Assembly: GCF_003663845.1 (NCBI RefSeq)
Contig: NZ_RCCA01000001.1
Span: forward strand, 1,798,001 to 1,862,000
DNA from: Chryseobacterium sp. 7
GTDB lineage: Bacteria; Bacteroidota; Bacteroidia; Flavobacteriales; Weeksellaceae
Length of the DNA: 64,000 bases
Reading direction: 5' to 3'
In this document: positions 8,856-17,760 of the stretch, piece after piece
Position numbering within the stretch: position 1 is the first letter of the stretch
Layout: every line of letters begins with the position of its first letter
Notes under the pieces: model-generated
Told to the model about the DNA's origin: nothing
Databases searched by the model: none
The model's input: the letters and a program-made list of their open reading frames with translations, nothing else
Made by a program: the position numbers and the translations under genes

Positions 8856-10115
8856 ATGAATCCAGTAGATTTGGAGTTGGTAAAATTGAAAAGACAATGG
8901 CAGAAAGTCGTTTCAAAGAACGAAGAAAAACCTATGCTGATCTGTACAGGAGAAAAGCACGAAACAGATCTTTTTGACGGATTTATCAAATCCAGACTTT
9001 CGGAAGATGAAGAAAGCGATGATGTCTTTTTACTTCACTATCAGGAATTTAACGGCATGAATTCTTATGGGCAGATCTTATTGGATGAATGGACCGAGTT
9101 CTACGAAATGCTGAAAAAAAGCGAAGAAAATATTCCGGAATGGAATTTAAAGAATCCGGAAGAGACCTTTAAAACAGATGCCTACAAAGCATTTTATCCT
9201 TTACTGGAATTAAAGAAAAACTTCCCTAATATTCAGCACTCCAAGATCTATCTCTATATTGCCCCGCTCAGAATCAGTGATAAAGAAGAGCTGGCTCTAT
9301 GGGTGAAAGAATGGTGCAGAATCTGTGAAGCATTGGAAAATAAGGATATTAAGCTGGTCTGGGCAGAGCATCATACCCATAGAACATTGCCACAGATCTC
9401 TTCAGCACACAGTTTCAGGGTAGAAGTGGATATTCATCAGCTCATGCAGAATACCGCAGCACATACCAACCGGAAGAAAAACAGTCCGGATACGGATTTT
9501 CAGCAGCAGATTCTTGTAGCGAGTAATCATTTAAGCAAAGAAAGATTCAAAGAAGCAGAACATGCCCTTAAAACAGCGGTGAAACTTGCCAAAGAGCAAA
9601 AGAATAAACAGGGGGAAATCTCTGCCTATTTTATGCTTACCCAAGCTTACACAGCAGATAAGAAAAAAGATCGTGCAGAAGATACTTACAGAACGATATT
9701 AGAAGAACTAGAACAGGATTCACCTTTGGAAGTTCAGATGTTGATGAATTATGGAAGCCACCTGTTAGGAAATTCCAAAAAATCCAAAGCAGAAAAAATA
9801 TTTGAAAAAGCTGCAGAAACAGCACAGAAAATAGGAGAGTATGCAATGGCTATTGAATGTTACAGGATCATTGGAACCCTGAATGATACTGTTCTGACAA
9901 AAGATAAAATGATAAGGTATTTCGAAAAATGCCTTGATATAGCAAAAGTAATGGAGCCTTCAGCCAGAGAACAAAGCAGCCTGCGGTTCGTAGCCTCAAT
10001 GCTGATTCTCAAATATGAAGGTGATCAGGATAAAAAAACAAAACTGGACAATGAAATGAAGACGTATTTTGGTGATGACTGGAAGGTAAGTGTAGAAAGA
10101 CCAAAAGCTGGGTAA
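8856..10115 (+). CDS. TPR-containing putative T6SS effector adaptor
   Basis: The 419-residue protein is encoded between VgrG and the RHS effector, starting 6 bp after the vgrG stop. The N-terminal 200 residues (MNPVDLELVKLKRQW..., later IYLYIAPLRISDKEELALWVKEWC) form an alpha/beta domain I do not recognise. From about residue 210 on there are TPR-like helical pairs (LSKERFKEAEHALKTAVKLA, AEDTYRTILEELEQ, SKAEKIFEKAAETAQKIGEY). Position and architecture suggest a chaperone or adaptor loading the RHS protein onto VgrG, like the Tap/DUF4123 or EagR proteins elsewhere, but it matches neither by eye. Function is inferred from context only. Confidence 0.6.
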   Translation: MNPVDLELVKLKRQWQKVVSKNEEKPMLICTGEKHETDLFDGFIKSRLSEDEESDDVFLLHYQEFNGMNSYGQILLDEWTEFYEMLKKSEENIPEWNLKNPEETFKTDAYKAFYPLLELKKNFPNIQHSKIYLYIAPLRISDKEELALWVKEWCRICEALENKDIKLVWAEHHTHRTLPQISSAHSFRVEVDIHQLMQNTAAHTNRKKNSPDTDFQQQILVASNHLSKERFKEAEHALKTAVKLAKEQKNKQGEISAYFMLTQAYTADKKKDRAEDTYRTILEELEQDSPLEVQMLMNYGSHLLGNSKKSKAEKIFEKAAETAQKIGEYAMAIECYRIIGTLNDTVLTKDKMIRYFEKCLDIAKVMEPSAREQSSLRFVASMLILKYEGDQDKKTKLDNEMKTYFGDDWKVSVERPKAG

Positions 10116-10133
10116 TCTCAAATTAAAAGAATC

Positions 10134-13100
10134 ATGGCAGATCTGAATAAAAAAACAGTAAAACCCATCAAGGTTGAAAAACCGGATATGAATCCGGAAC
10201 GCTCCCTGAAGGTGAATGCGGACGTTACCTCGGTAAGTTGGGACAAAACCACGCAAGGCTGGAAAAACGGGATGAAAAATAATTTCGATTCCCTGAATCC
10301 GGTTTCTATGGCTGAATCCATTGTAGGAGGAGACAGCGCTCAGCCGGCAAAAAGTAGTGGCGGAGGTAGCGGAGACAGTGCTGTAACCGCAGAAAAAGCC
10401 ACTCCAGAAAGCAAAGTGAAGCTGATTAAAGTCAATACTCCCGCAATGCCTTCTACTGCCATTCAGCATACAAGTAAGCATTTTGATATTGTGCTGGCGA
10501 TTGATATTCACTGGACACTCATCCCGCCGCCACCTTCGTTCATGCTGATTCCACTGCCGTTGCCGCATCCGTTCATCGGGATTGTTTTTGATATCATGGA
10601 TTATATTACCATCAACATCCCGATTCCTCAATTTGCAAGAAACCTTATGCCATCCCTTCCGAAAAGTATTCCGATGGGAGGCTCAATATATGTTCATGGA
10701 AGGCATAAAGCAACTACCACAACCAGTGTAATGGGAGTGGTGATTCCGTTCAGGCATATCACCTCACTCATTCCAGTGTATCTCATCCCTTTTCCTCAGG
10801 AAGCTCCACACGAAGGAGAAGTATATTATGGTGCACAAACCGTTTTGGCGCAAGGAAGTAAAATGAGTGGAAACCAGCCGCAGCAGGTGCTTACCTGTAT
10901 GGGATTTCCTTTTGGAATGACCATGCTGCCTGCAATGCCGGATAAACCGAAAAAGAATCCACTGGCCTACTTCGCTTTCTATAATAATTTTTCAAGTATG
11001 TATATTCAGATCAATACGGGTGGTCCTGTATTGGTGGGAGGAGCTTTTGTTCCGCATGTTTATACCCCCGGAGAAATGCTGATGCGTCTTGCCGGGATGT
11101 TTTTAATGAGAAGTCTGACCAAGAAAATAGGGAAAATGGGAGCGAATGGCTTAAAGAAACTGAATAACAACGTTCTTAAAAAAGCTCCATTCAATAAATT
11201 CAAATTTGCCAATGCTTTGTCTAAAAAATTATGCAAATGGGGATTGGAGCCTGTAAATTTCGCTACAGGTGCCATGGTTTTTGAATGGGATGATTTTGAA
11301 GTTCAGGGAAGCACTCCTTTAAAATGGAGAAACATGTGGCACAGTGACAGACCTTATGATTTTGGTCCTTTAGGAAACGGAGTCTTTAATAATCATGATC
11401 TGTTTATTCTTCCTGAAGAAAATAATAAGTTTGCCGGATGGATGCATCCTTATGAGAATATTGCCATGCTGATTCCTGCACCGGAAATTGGTGAAGAAAT
11501 GACCTATTTCAGAGATCAGAAAATATGGCAGTACAGACCAAGCAGCAGCATTTGGGTCATTCGCAAAGGAACCGATATCTATACCTATAAACGCTTCCAT
11601 CATGTTACAGAAGGCCCCATCTATAAGGTAGTTCGTATTGAATATGGTGACGGAACAATCCGGGAATACGAGTATGAAGACCGTAATATTGTCCTGAAAA
11701 GTATCAGAGACCTTAAAACAGGTAATAGCATAGAAACTGTTATTCATCCGGAGCATAAAAAAGTTACAGAAGTTTATTATTGTTATAAAAAGCAGAGAGA
11801 TCTGCAGGTTCGTTATGAGTATGATGACCGCGGAAATCTTATCCATGTCTGGGATATTCACAAAAAAGCAATTGTATTTGAATATGATGGAAAAAACCAG
11901 GTGGTAAAAAGAACCAACCGAAATGGGATGAGCTACATCTGGAACTATGATAAAGAGGGAAGAGTAGTTCATACCAAAGGAGTGGATGGGTTTATGGAAG
12001 GGTATCTCAATTATAATGAAGAAGAAGGTTTTACAGAAGTAATATATCCTAAACAGAACAATAAAACCGAACGCTATTATTACGATGAAAATTTTCTTGT
12101 CTACAAAAAAATAGATGGGGAAGGTGGGGAAACCTGGTATGATTTTACGGCACACAATGAGTTGAAAATGATAGGAACTCCGGAAGGAAGAGTTCAGGGA
12201 TATACTTATGACGAAATGGGAAATATCAAAATTTTCCACAGTCCGGATGGAGAAGAATATCATTATCAATACAATGAATTCGGACAGGTGACTGCACGCC
12301 TTTCACCATCCGGAACTTCTGAAATGTGGAGTTATGATGAGGATGGAAGGCTGATAAGTCATACAGATGCTGCAGAAGATACCGTCTATTATGAATATGC
12401 CGAAGGGGAAAGACTTCCCGAAAAAAATATAAGAGAACACATTACAATATTTTACGAATATAATCAGAGAGGGCAGCTTATTCAACTGACAAATACTCTC
12501 GGAGCTGACCAATATTGGAAGTATGATGAGTATGGAAGATTGTTGGCTTTCAGTCCGAAACCCCTAAAAAGGACTCTTTGGAACCGGGATAAAATGGGTA
12601 GGGTAGTAGAAATAAATGAACAGGGACAATTGCCATTGAAGTTTCGTTATGATGCTTATGATCTTCCGGTGTATGTCACAGATGGCCGTGCAGAATGGCT
12701 CGTGAGTTACACCCCTATGGGAAGCCTTAAAAGACAGGTTCGCAGGAATGCACTTACGGGTAAAAAAGAGCAAACGCTGGCTTTTGGATATGATGCTTAT
12801 GAAAACTTAATGAGCATTACCAATGAAAAAGGAGAAGTCTATTCTTTTGAAAGAAATAATAATAACGAAATCATAGGTGAAACCGGCTTTGAAGGCCAGA
12901 AAAAATTCTTTGTTCGTGATAAAGACGGATTGGTTACCCAAAGAAGAACCCCTCACGGGAAGAATATTTTTTATGAATATGATTTAGCAGGAAGAATAAC
13001 GCAGACCCATTATCCGGACGGAACCTGGGAAGCTTACCAATATGACACTTCAGGATTATTGATCAAAGCAGATAATGAAGATAATAGTGTTAGTTTTCAG

Positions 13101-14945
13101 AGAAACAGGCTGGGGCAGGTAACCAATGAAAAGCAGGGCGAACATGCTATTCAGTATGAGTATAATGATCAGGGAAAACTTATTGGTCTGCAGAGTAGTT
13201 TAGGAGCAAAAATTGATTACTCTTATACTGATCTGGGGCAGCTTAGACGTATTTCTGCAATAGCTGAAGATGTTGCCTTACCTTGGCAGATGAACCTTGA
13301 AGTCAGCCGAAACGGACAAATGCTTTCCCGTGAAATGACAGGTGGTTTGGAAAGTACTTTTGAATTCGATCATCTCGGAATACCTGTAAGCCAGAAAGTA
13401 ACGGTTAATAAGACAACTCTCAACCTTCATAAAGAGTATAAGTGGGGAGAAGGAAATCGTTTATTGAATATTCTGGACAGAGTGACAGGCGGCAGAACAA
13501 GATTTGATTATGATGAATTCGGAAGTCTTGTTGCAGCAGAATATTCCAACGGAAAAGTTCAGTATAAAAATCCTGACGCAACGGGTTGTCCATACGAAAG
13601 TACCAGACGTACTGACCGTATTTATGACAAAGGTGGAAAACTGATGCGGGACAAAAATTGGTTTTATCATTATGATGAAGAAGGAAATTTATTACTAAAA
13701 AGTAAGAGACCAATTAATAATGTTAAATCTGAACATGCAGAAGAACAAAATGATAAGCATTCTTATTATAAAAACATTGCTTCGGATTGGTTAAACAGTC
13801 CGAAAATGCCGGACGAACCCCATTTACCTAATGTAAACGAAGATCCTTCAATAGAATTACAAAATCCTGAATGGGAGTCAGGAGATTGGGCTTATTTCTG
13901 GAATGCCAACGGAATGCTTGCCAGAGTAAAACGTCCCAATGGTAAAGAAGTGAGCTTTGAATACGACGCGCTGGGAAGAAGAACATTCAAAATTGGTTCA
14001 AATAAAATAACTCGTTATATTTGGGATGGTAATGTTCTTTTACATGAATGGAGCTATAATGCTGAAGATCATCCTGTAACAGTTGTGGATGATGACGGGA
14101 ATGTCATTGCAGGCAAAGAACCTGTAGAGAATATAGTGACATGGGTGTATGATTTGGCTAACTTTAATCCCTCAGCTAAAATTGAAAATGGTAACACTTA
14201 TAGTATCATTTCAGATTATTTGGGAACTCCCATATTAGCTTATGACGAAAAAGGCGAAAAGGTTTGGGAAAGAGAATTGGATATTTATGGTAAGATCATT
14301 CATGAAACCAATCATTTTATACCATTTACATACCAGGGGCAGTACTATGATGAAGAAATTGAACTTGCCTATAATCGGTTTAGGTATTATAGTCCTGAAA
14401 GTGGAAGATATATCCAGAAAGATAAAATAGGGATAGTTGGAGGACTGCAGCTTTATTCTTATGTATGGGATGTTAATAAATTATTAGATAAGTTTGGCTT
14501 ATTTCCCGAATACTATGATCTTGATGAACTGGGAAGACCTACCGGAGGTTTTGCAGAAGTGACACAATCTTCAATAGGTACCGGTTCCTCTGCATCCAAT
14601 TCAATAAGTCCACCAGGTTGGTTGGGTGGAGAACATCCATATCACCAGCAGAGAGGGCATTTAATTGCCAATAATCATGGGGGAAGTGGTACAGATCCTA
14701 AAAATTTAGTGACCATTACGGATGGAACTAACCATCCTGGGATGACTAAATATGAAAATATAATTACAAACCATGTAAATGCAGATCCTAATAACAAGGT
14801 ATTGGTAGAAGTAACACCAATATATAACGGAGATGAATTGATTCCTGAGAAAATTAAAATGTTTGCTATAGATCAGGATGGAAATGTAATTGTGGATCAG
14901 GAAATAAATAATGGACTAAGACAGAATACAAAATGTTGTGTATAA
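10134..14945 (+). CDS. PAAR-like/RHS-repeat T6SS effector with C-terminal non-specific endonuclease toxin
   Basis: The 1603-residue polymorphic toxin has a linker (1-100), then a Pro-rich PAAR-like tip domain (about 105-300). A DUF6531-like entry follows (EPVNFATGAMVFEWDDFEV). Long YD/RHS repeats come next (YEYDDRGNLIHVWD, YDEMGNIKIFHSPDGEEYHY and many more, 450-1400). The RHS core (AYNRFRYYSPESGRYIQKD ... LLDKFGL) ends near residue 1456, where RHS proteins normally self-cleave. The last 147 residues are the toxin: QRGHLIANNHGGSG (His1509) and NLVTI resemble DNA/RNA non-specific endonucleases (Endonuclea_NS_2 type). The immunity gene follows 7 bp later. Confidence 0.9.
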   Translation: MADLNKKTVKPIKVEKPDMNPERSLKVNADVTSVSWDKTTQGWKNGMKNNFDSLNPVSMAESIVGGDSAQPAKSSGGGSGDSAVTAEKATPESKVKLIKVNTPAMPSTAIQHTSKHFDIVLAIDIHWTLIPPPPSFMLIPLPLPHPFIGIVFDIMDYITINIPIPQFARNLMPSLPKSIPMGGSIYVHGRHKATTTTSVMGVVIPFRHITSLIPVYLIPFPQEAPHEGEVYYGAQTVLAQGSKMSGNQPQQVLTCMGFPFGMTMLPAMPDKPKKNPLAYFAFYNNFSSMYIQINTGGPVLVGGAFVPHVYTPGEMLMRLAGMFLMRSLTKKIGKMGANGLKKLNNNVLKKAPFNKFKFANALSKKLCKWGLEPVNFATGAMVFEWDDFEVQGSTPLKWRNMWHSDRPYDFGPLGNGVFNNHDLFILPEENNKFAGWMHPYENIAMLIPAPEIGEEMTYFRDQKIWQYRPSSSIWVIRKGTDIYTYKRFHHVTEGPIYKVVRIEYGDGTIREYEYEDRNIVLKSIRDLKTGNSIETVIHPEHKKVTEVYYCYKKQRDLQVRYEYDDRGNLIHVWDIHKKAIVFEYDGKNQVVKRTNRNGMSYIWNYDKEGRVVHTKGVDGFMEGYLNYNEEEGFTEVIYPKQNNKTERYYYDENFLVYKKIDGEGGETWYDFTAHNELKMIGTPEGRVQGYTYDEMGNIKIFHSPDGEEYHYQYNEFGQVTARLSPSGTSEMWSYDEDGRLISHTDAAEDTVYYEYAEGERLPEKNIREHITIFYEYNQRGQLIQLTNTLGADQYWKYDEYGRLLAFSPKPLKRTLWNRDKMGRVVEINEQGQLPLKFRYDAYDLPVYVTDGRAEWLVSYTPMGSLKRQVRRNALTGKKEQTLAFGYDAYENLMSITNEKGEVYSFERNNNNEIIGETGFEGQKKFFVRDKDGLVTQRRTPHGKNIFYEYDLAGRITQTHYPDGTWEAYQYDTSGLLIKADNEDNSVSFQRNRLGQVTNEKQGEHAIQYEYNDQGKLIGLQSSLGAKIDYSYTDLGQLRRISAIAEDVALPWQMNLEVSRNGQMLSREMTGGLESTFEFDHLGIPVSQKVTVNKTTLNLHKEYKWGEGNRLLNILDRVTGGRTRFDYDEFGSLVAAEYSNGKVQYKNPDATGCPYESTRRTDRIYDKGGKLMRDKNWFYHYDEEGNLLLKSKRPINNVKSEHAEEQNDKHSYYKNIASDWLNSPKMPDEPHLPNVNEDPSIELQNPEWESGDWAYFWNANGMLARVKRPNGKEVSFEYDALGRRTFKIGSNKITRYIWDGNVLLHEWSYNAEDHPVTVVDDDGNVIAGKEPVENIVTWVYDLANFNPSAKIENGNTYSIISDYLGTPILAYDEKGEKVWERELDIYGKIIHETNHFIPFTYQGQYYDEEIELAYNRFRYYSPESGRYIQKDKIGIVGGLQLYSYVWDVNKLLDKFGLFPEYYDLDELGRPTGGFAEVTQSSIGTGSSASNSISPPGWLGGEHPYHQQRGHLIANNHGGSGTDPKNLVTITDGTNHPGMTKYENIITNHVNADPNNKVLVEVTPIYNGDELIPEKIKMFAIDQDGNVIVDQEINNGLRQNTKCCV

Positions 14946-14952
14946 TTTAACT

Positions 14953-15492
14953 ATGGAAAATAAAGAATTTAATTTAGAAATAATAGGGACACCTACAGAA
15001 TTTGGGAATATTACAGAACTGGAAAGTTTCAGATTTTCAAACGGAAAAGGATTTGCAGAATCTTATAAAAGATTTGTGAAGCAGTATGGGTATGGGGTAG
15101 CACTTGAAGAATTCCATATTTATCTGCCAATGGAAAACTATGGGGATTCCATATTTGTAAGAACAGAAGGGATCAAAAACACATACATAGATGACGTTAA
15201 TAATGATGATATTTGGTTTAGTATTGCTCCGGATGGTTCTCCTGAGTTATTAAAAAGGCTATTTCCTTTTGCTTCAAGTGATAATGGCTTGTACCTTTTT
15301 TGGGATCCGGAATCAGGAACGGATAATGAGTTTGATATCTATTTAACTGATTTTAGAGGAATTGGTTTTAGAAAAATTGGACAATCTTTGTATGAGGCTG
15401 TAGATAACTTAACCGGGAGCAATTTCAAAGAATTTTTACGATTTTCTAGTGAACCCCTGGCAAGAAATTTTAAATGCTTAAAAAGAATTTAA
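14953..15492 (+). CDS. SMI1/KNR4-type immunity protein for the RHS nuclease
   Basis: The frame is open from a GTG at 14938 that overlaps the RHS stop. The ATG at 14953, 7 bp after that stop, is the more likely start and gives 179 residues. The N-terminal GFAESYKRFVKQYGYGVALEEFHIYLP, the central ELLKRLFPFASSDNGLYLFWD segment and the GTDNEFDIYLTDFRGIGFRKIGQSLYEAV tail match the SMI1/KNR4 superfamily. That superfamily is a standard immunity fold next to nuclease toxins. It presumably binds and blocks the C-terminal endonuclease of the preceding gene. Pairing is inferred from position. Confidence 0.75.
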   Translation: MENKEFNLEIIGTPTEFGNITELESFRFSNGKGFAESYKRFVKQYGYGVALEEFHIYLPMENYGDSIFVRTEGIKNTYIDDVNNDDIWFSIAPDGSPELLKRLFPFASSDNGLYLFWDPESGTDNEFDIYLTDFRGIGFRKIGQSLYEAVDNLTGSNFKEFLRFSSEPLARNFKCLKRI

Positions 15493-15653
15493 TGCCGGAA
15501 TAATATTTTTCACCAATAATAAACCACCAGATGGTCAGGTAAAAGGGGAAAAATGTTTAATAATAACCTCAAAATTTCAAAAAACAATGATACTATTACC
15601 ATTTATGTAGCCTTCCTTTATAAACTATTTAATCCAAATCCAATCCAAAAAAT

Positions 15654-16148
15654 ATGAAGAAAATATTCTCTGAACTTAAAGGGTTCGTGGTATTCAGTCC
15701 ACAGCTTTTAGCAAAATATCTGGAAGAAAATCATCTTCAGGGCAATAATATTTTAAAATATTTTGTAGAAAATGAACATGGGGATGAAATTACAAAATCA
15801 GGAATTGCTATTCCAATAATTGGTGTAGAAGAAGACTATTATGCATTCCGGATTTCCGTAAATGAGGAAAGAATCCTGAATGATGATGAGGTAGAAGTGG
15901 AGTCAGGAGGCTGGATATTTCAGACTGCCAATAATGAAGTTAAAATTGTGGGGATCGGTTATCTAAAAGATATTGCCTCTATTCATGATGAAAATAGTAT
16001 CACTTTTTCCTTGGAAAACGGATGGTATACTTTAAAAATACGGGGCGGAAATAAGAATGGCGAAAGATTATTTGAGCTGAATATGCAGAAACAGGATATG
16101 CATCCGGCCTTTAGTGGAGATGTTACCACTGAATATTACTATGGCTGA
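15654..16148 (+). CDS. Hypothetical protein, possible second immunity or island protein
   Basis: The 164-residue acidic protein has no signal peptide or membrane segment and belongs to no family I recognise. It contains several predicted beta strands with short turns (ENEHGDEITKSGIAIPIIGV, ENSITFSLENGWYTLKIRGG) and ends in TTEYYYG. It lies 161 bp downstream of the SMI1-type gene on the same strand. Immunity genes often accumulate at the end of RHS islands, so an orphan immunity role is possible. The sequence gives no direct support for it. Confidence 0.55.
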   Translation: MKKIFSELKGFVVFSPQLLAKYLEENHLQGNNILKYFVENEHGDEITKSGIAIPIIGVEEDYYAFRISVNEERILNDDEVEVESGGWIFQTANNEVKIVGIGYLKDIASIHDENSITFSLENGWYTLKIRGGNKNGERLFELNMQKQDMHPAFSGDVTTEYYYG

Positions 16149-16298
16149 AAATATTTGTAAAAAATAATATTCAAGACAGAATATTCCCTGTTTAAGGATA
16201 AGTTACTGAGGTTGAGTTTTTAATATTCTTATTTTGAAAAGCTGGGAAAACCGAGATTTCTTTAAAACAACAGAAATATAAATTTTATTGAAAAATAT

Positions 16299-16329
16299 TT
16301 TGTCAGTAATAAAAAACTTTCTATATTTG
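16299..16329 (+). promoter_or_regulatory. Promoter of tRNA-Ser
   Basis: TTTG at 16299-16302 and TATATTTG at 16322-16329 with a 19-bp spacer form an essentially perfect Bacteroidota promoter, 34 bp before the tRNA. Confidence 0.8.
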
Positions 16330-16363
16330 CACCACTGAAAACAACGGTATTACCGGAGTTTAA

Positions 16364-16448
16364 GGAGAGTTGGCAGAGTGGTCGATTGCGGCAGTCTTGA
16401 AAACTGTTGACTGTAACAGGTCCGGGGGTTCGAATCCCTCACTCTCCG
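16364..16448 (+). tRNA. tRNA-Ser (anticodon TGA)
   Basis: The acceptor arm GGAGAGT (16364-16370) pairs with ACTCTCC (16441-16447), and G16448 is the discriminator. The anticodon stem GCAGT/ACTGT encloses the loop CTTGAAA with anticodon TGA at 16398-16400. A long variable arm typical of tRNA-Ser and the T arm with GGTTCGAATCC follow. CCA is not encoded. It reads UCA codons and probably other UCN codons by wobble. Confidence 0.97.
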
Positions 16449-16450
16449 CT

Positions 16451-16482
16451 AAGAGGGTCTTTTATTAAGATCCTCTTTTTTT
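16451..16482 (+). terminator. Terminator after tRNA-Ser
   Basis: AAGAGGGTCTT pairs with AAGATCCTCTT across a short TTATT loop, with one G-T pair, and a T-run follows. Confidence 0.85.
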
Positions 16483-16633
16483 ATGTCTAATATTAAGGTA
16501 ATTAAACAGGTATAGGACATTTAAAAGATACCTTATTAGTCTTACCAAAATTTTAAGATTATTGCTAAAATTTAATCCCAAACCTAGGCTCGGGATTAAA
16601 AAATAAAGTTCTAAAAAAACTCTAATATATTTT

Positions 16634-16975
16634 TTAAATATTAACAAAAAATAGTCTTTTCCATTTGGTTATCGTATTTCGGCTTAAATTAAAATGCTTG
16701 GCCAGCTGAATGTTATTCAATCCTTTTTTCTTCTGATATGCCAATATTTCTAATATTGAATTTTTATCATAGGAGCGCAGCCGCTGATTGATAATTTTGG
16801 AATCTGATAGTGTAGAATCGAATAAAAGCTCATTCAGATGGATAACATCTAAAATACTTAGATTTTCTTTCTCTAAAATATTTTTACATAATGTTAATTT
16901 ATCAGGATATTTCATTATAATCATATCCTTATAGATCTTTTTGTAATCGGGGGGCATGCTCATAGTTTTTATCAT
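16634..16975 (-). CDS. Small helix-turn-helix protein
   Basis: The 113-residue protein has a C-terminal helix-turn-helix (ILAYQKKKGLNNIQLAKHFNLSRNTITKWKRLF, about 76-108) of the kind seen in transposase N-termini and Xre-like regulators. The rest is helical and charged with no recognisable domain. The next gene upstream (16991-17431) is a second HTH protein 15 bp away, so the two are probably cotranscribed. They sit downstream of a secreted-protein pair and a tyrosine recombinase. A regulatory role in that block is plausible but unproven. There is no DDE or other catalytic part, so it is not an intact transposase. Confidence 0.65.
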   Translation of the reverse strand: MIKTMSMPPDYKKIYKDMIIMKYPDKLTLCKNILEKENLSILDVIHLNELLFDSTLSDSKIINQRLRSYDKNSILEILAYQKKKGLNNIQLAKHFNLSRNTITKWKRLFFVNI

Positions 16976-16990
16976 GAAAATATTTATGTT

Positions 16991-17431
16991 TTATGAACCA
17001 AGCTTATTAGAACTGTTTTTGCTGATCCATTTGTATAAAGTAGTCTTTGGTATTTTATAATCATTGATAATTTCTAGTTTTGTCTTTTTACCACTTGATA
17101 CTAATTCTAATATAAAGTGTATGACTTCCCGGGTGTAAATATGCTTTCTGAAATCTGGAAGTCTTGACTTTCTACTCTTAGAATTTTTTTTATTTATATT
17201 GGTGGGAGGAGAATACAATATCAAATGCTGGCTGTAAAGTCTGAAATAATCATATTCCAGCAATTTACTCCACCGAAGCAAAAAGTAAGTATTGATTTCT
17301 TTACTTTCATACATTTCTGAAACTTCCAGCTCGTTTATATCGAGAAAATTACAAATCCGCTCTATACTGATATCCAGATCATTAACACGCAATTGAATCA
17401 GCTTTCCTATATGTATATCTTTAAAATCCAT
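16991..17431 (-). CDS. Helix-turn-helix protein, orphan regulator-like
   Basis: The 146-residue protein starts with MDFKDIHIGKLIQLRVNDLD, followed by a helical domain (SIERICNFLDINELEVSEMY) resembling the opening of an Xre-type HTH. It ends with a second HTH (TKLEIINDYKIPKTTLYKWI, about 117-136). A basic linker (KKNSKSRKSRLPDF) joins the two. I recall similar small proteins in Chryseobacterium but know of no assigned function. Its ATG lies 15 bp upstream of the neighbouring HTH gene's start, so the pair reads as one operon on the minus strand. Confidence 0.65.
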   Translation of the reverse strand: MDFKDIHIGKLIQLRVNDLDISIERICNFLDINELEVSEMYESKEINTYFLLRWSKLLEYDYFRLYSQHLILYSPPTNINKKNSKSRKSRLPDFRKHIYTREVIHFILELVSSGKKTKLEIINDYKIPKTTLYKWISKNSSNKLGS

Positions 17432-17760
17432 TTATTATAATTTTTTTGAGGTAAACAAACTCTCTCGGATCACCTTTATTATAAATTAAAAAAGAGAAAA
17501 GAGAGAGAGTTTGTAAAAGGAAATATTTAAAAACAATATTTATATACGCAGAATTAAAAGTTCCTTTTGATAGAATCAATGTGTTTATAAGAATCGTTTT
17601 TTCAAAATAATTTCTAATTGGTATTTCTGGAACACATAGCATTCAATTGATACAAAGGATGCTAATTTTTCACATGATATTTGGATTTTAGAAAAATTAA
17701 AGACTGTATAATTAAAGCTATTATTATATAAATTGATTGAGTTAAATATTCTGATTAATT
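17432..17760. other. Intergenic gap with a 12-bp inverted repeat
   Basis: This AT-rich gap separates the HTH pair from the VGIN surface-protein gene. The only structure I see is a perfect inverted repeat: ACAAACTCTCTC at 17455-17466 and its complement at 17503-17514. It lies just upstream of the HTH gene start and is a possible operator or hairpin leader. A short open frame at 17421-17642 overlaps the HTH start and does not look coding. Confidence 0.5.

Noticed and set aside
15481..15614. Open frame in the gap after the SMI1-type gene (contains KPPDGQVKGEKCLIIT)
   Set aside because: It has no start codon and is only about 44 codons long in AT-rich sequence; it may be a decayed fragment of an immunity or toxin gene, but nothing supports a call.
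17421..17642. 73-codon minus-strand frame upstream of the HTH gene
   Set aside because: It overlaps the start of the HTH gene, has no family resemblance, and covers the inverted repeat region.
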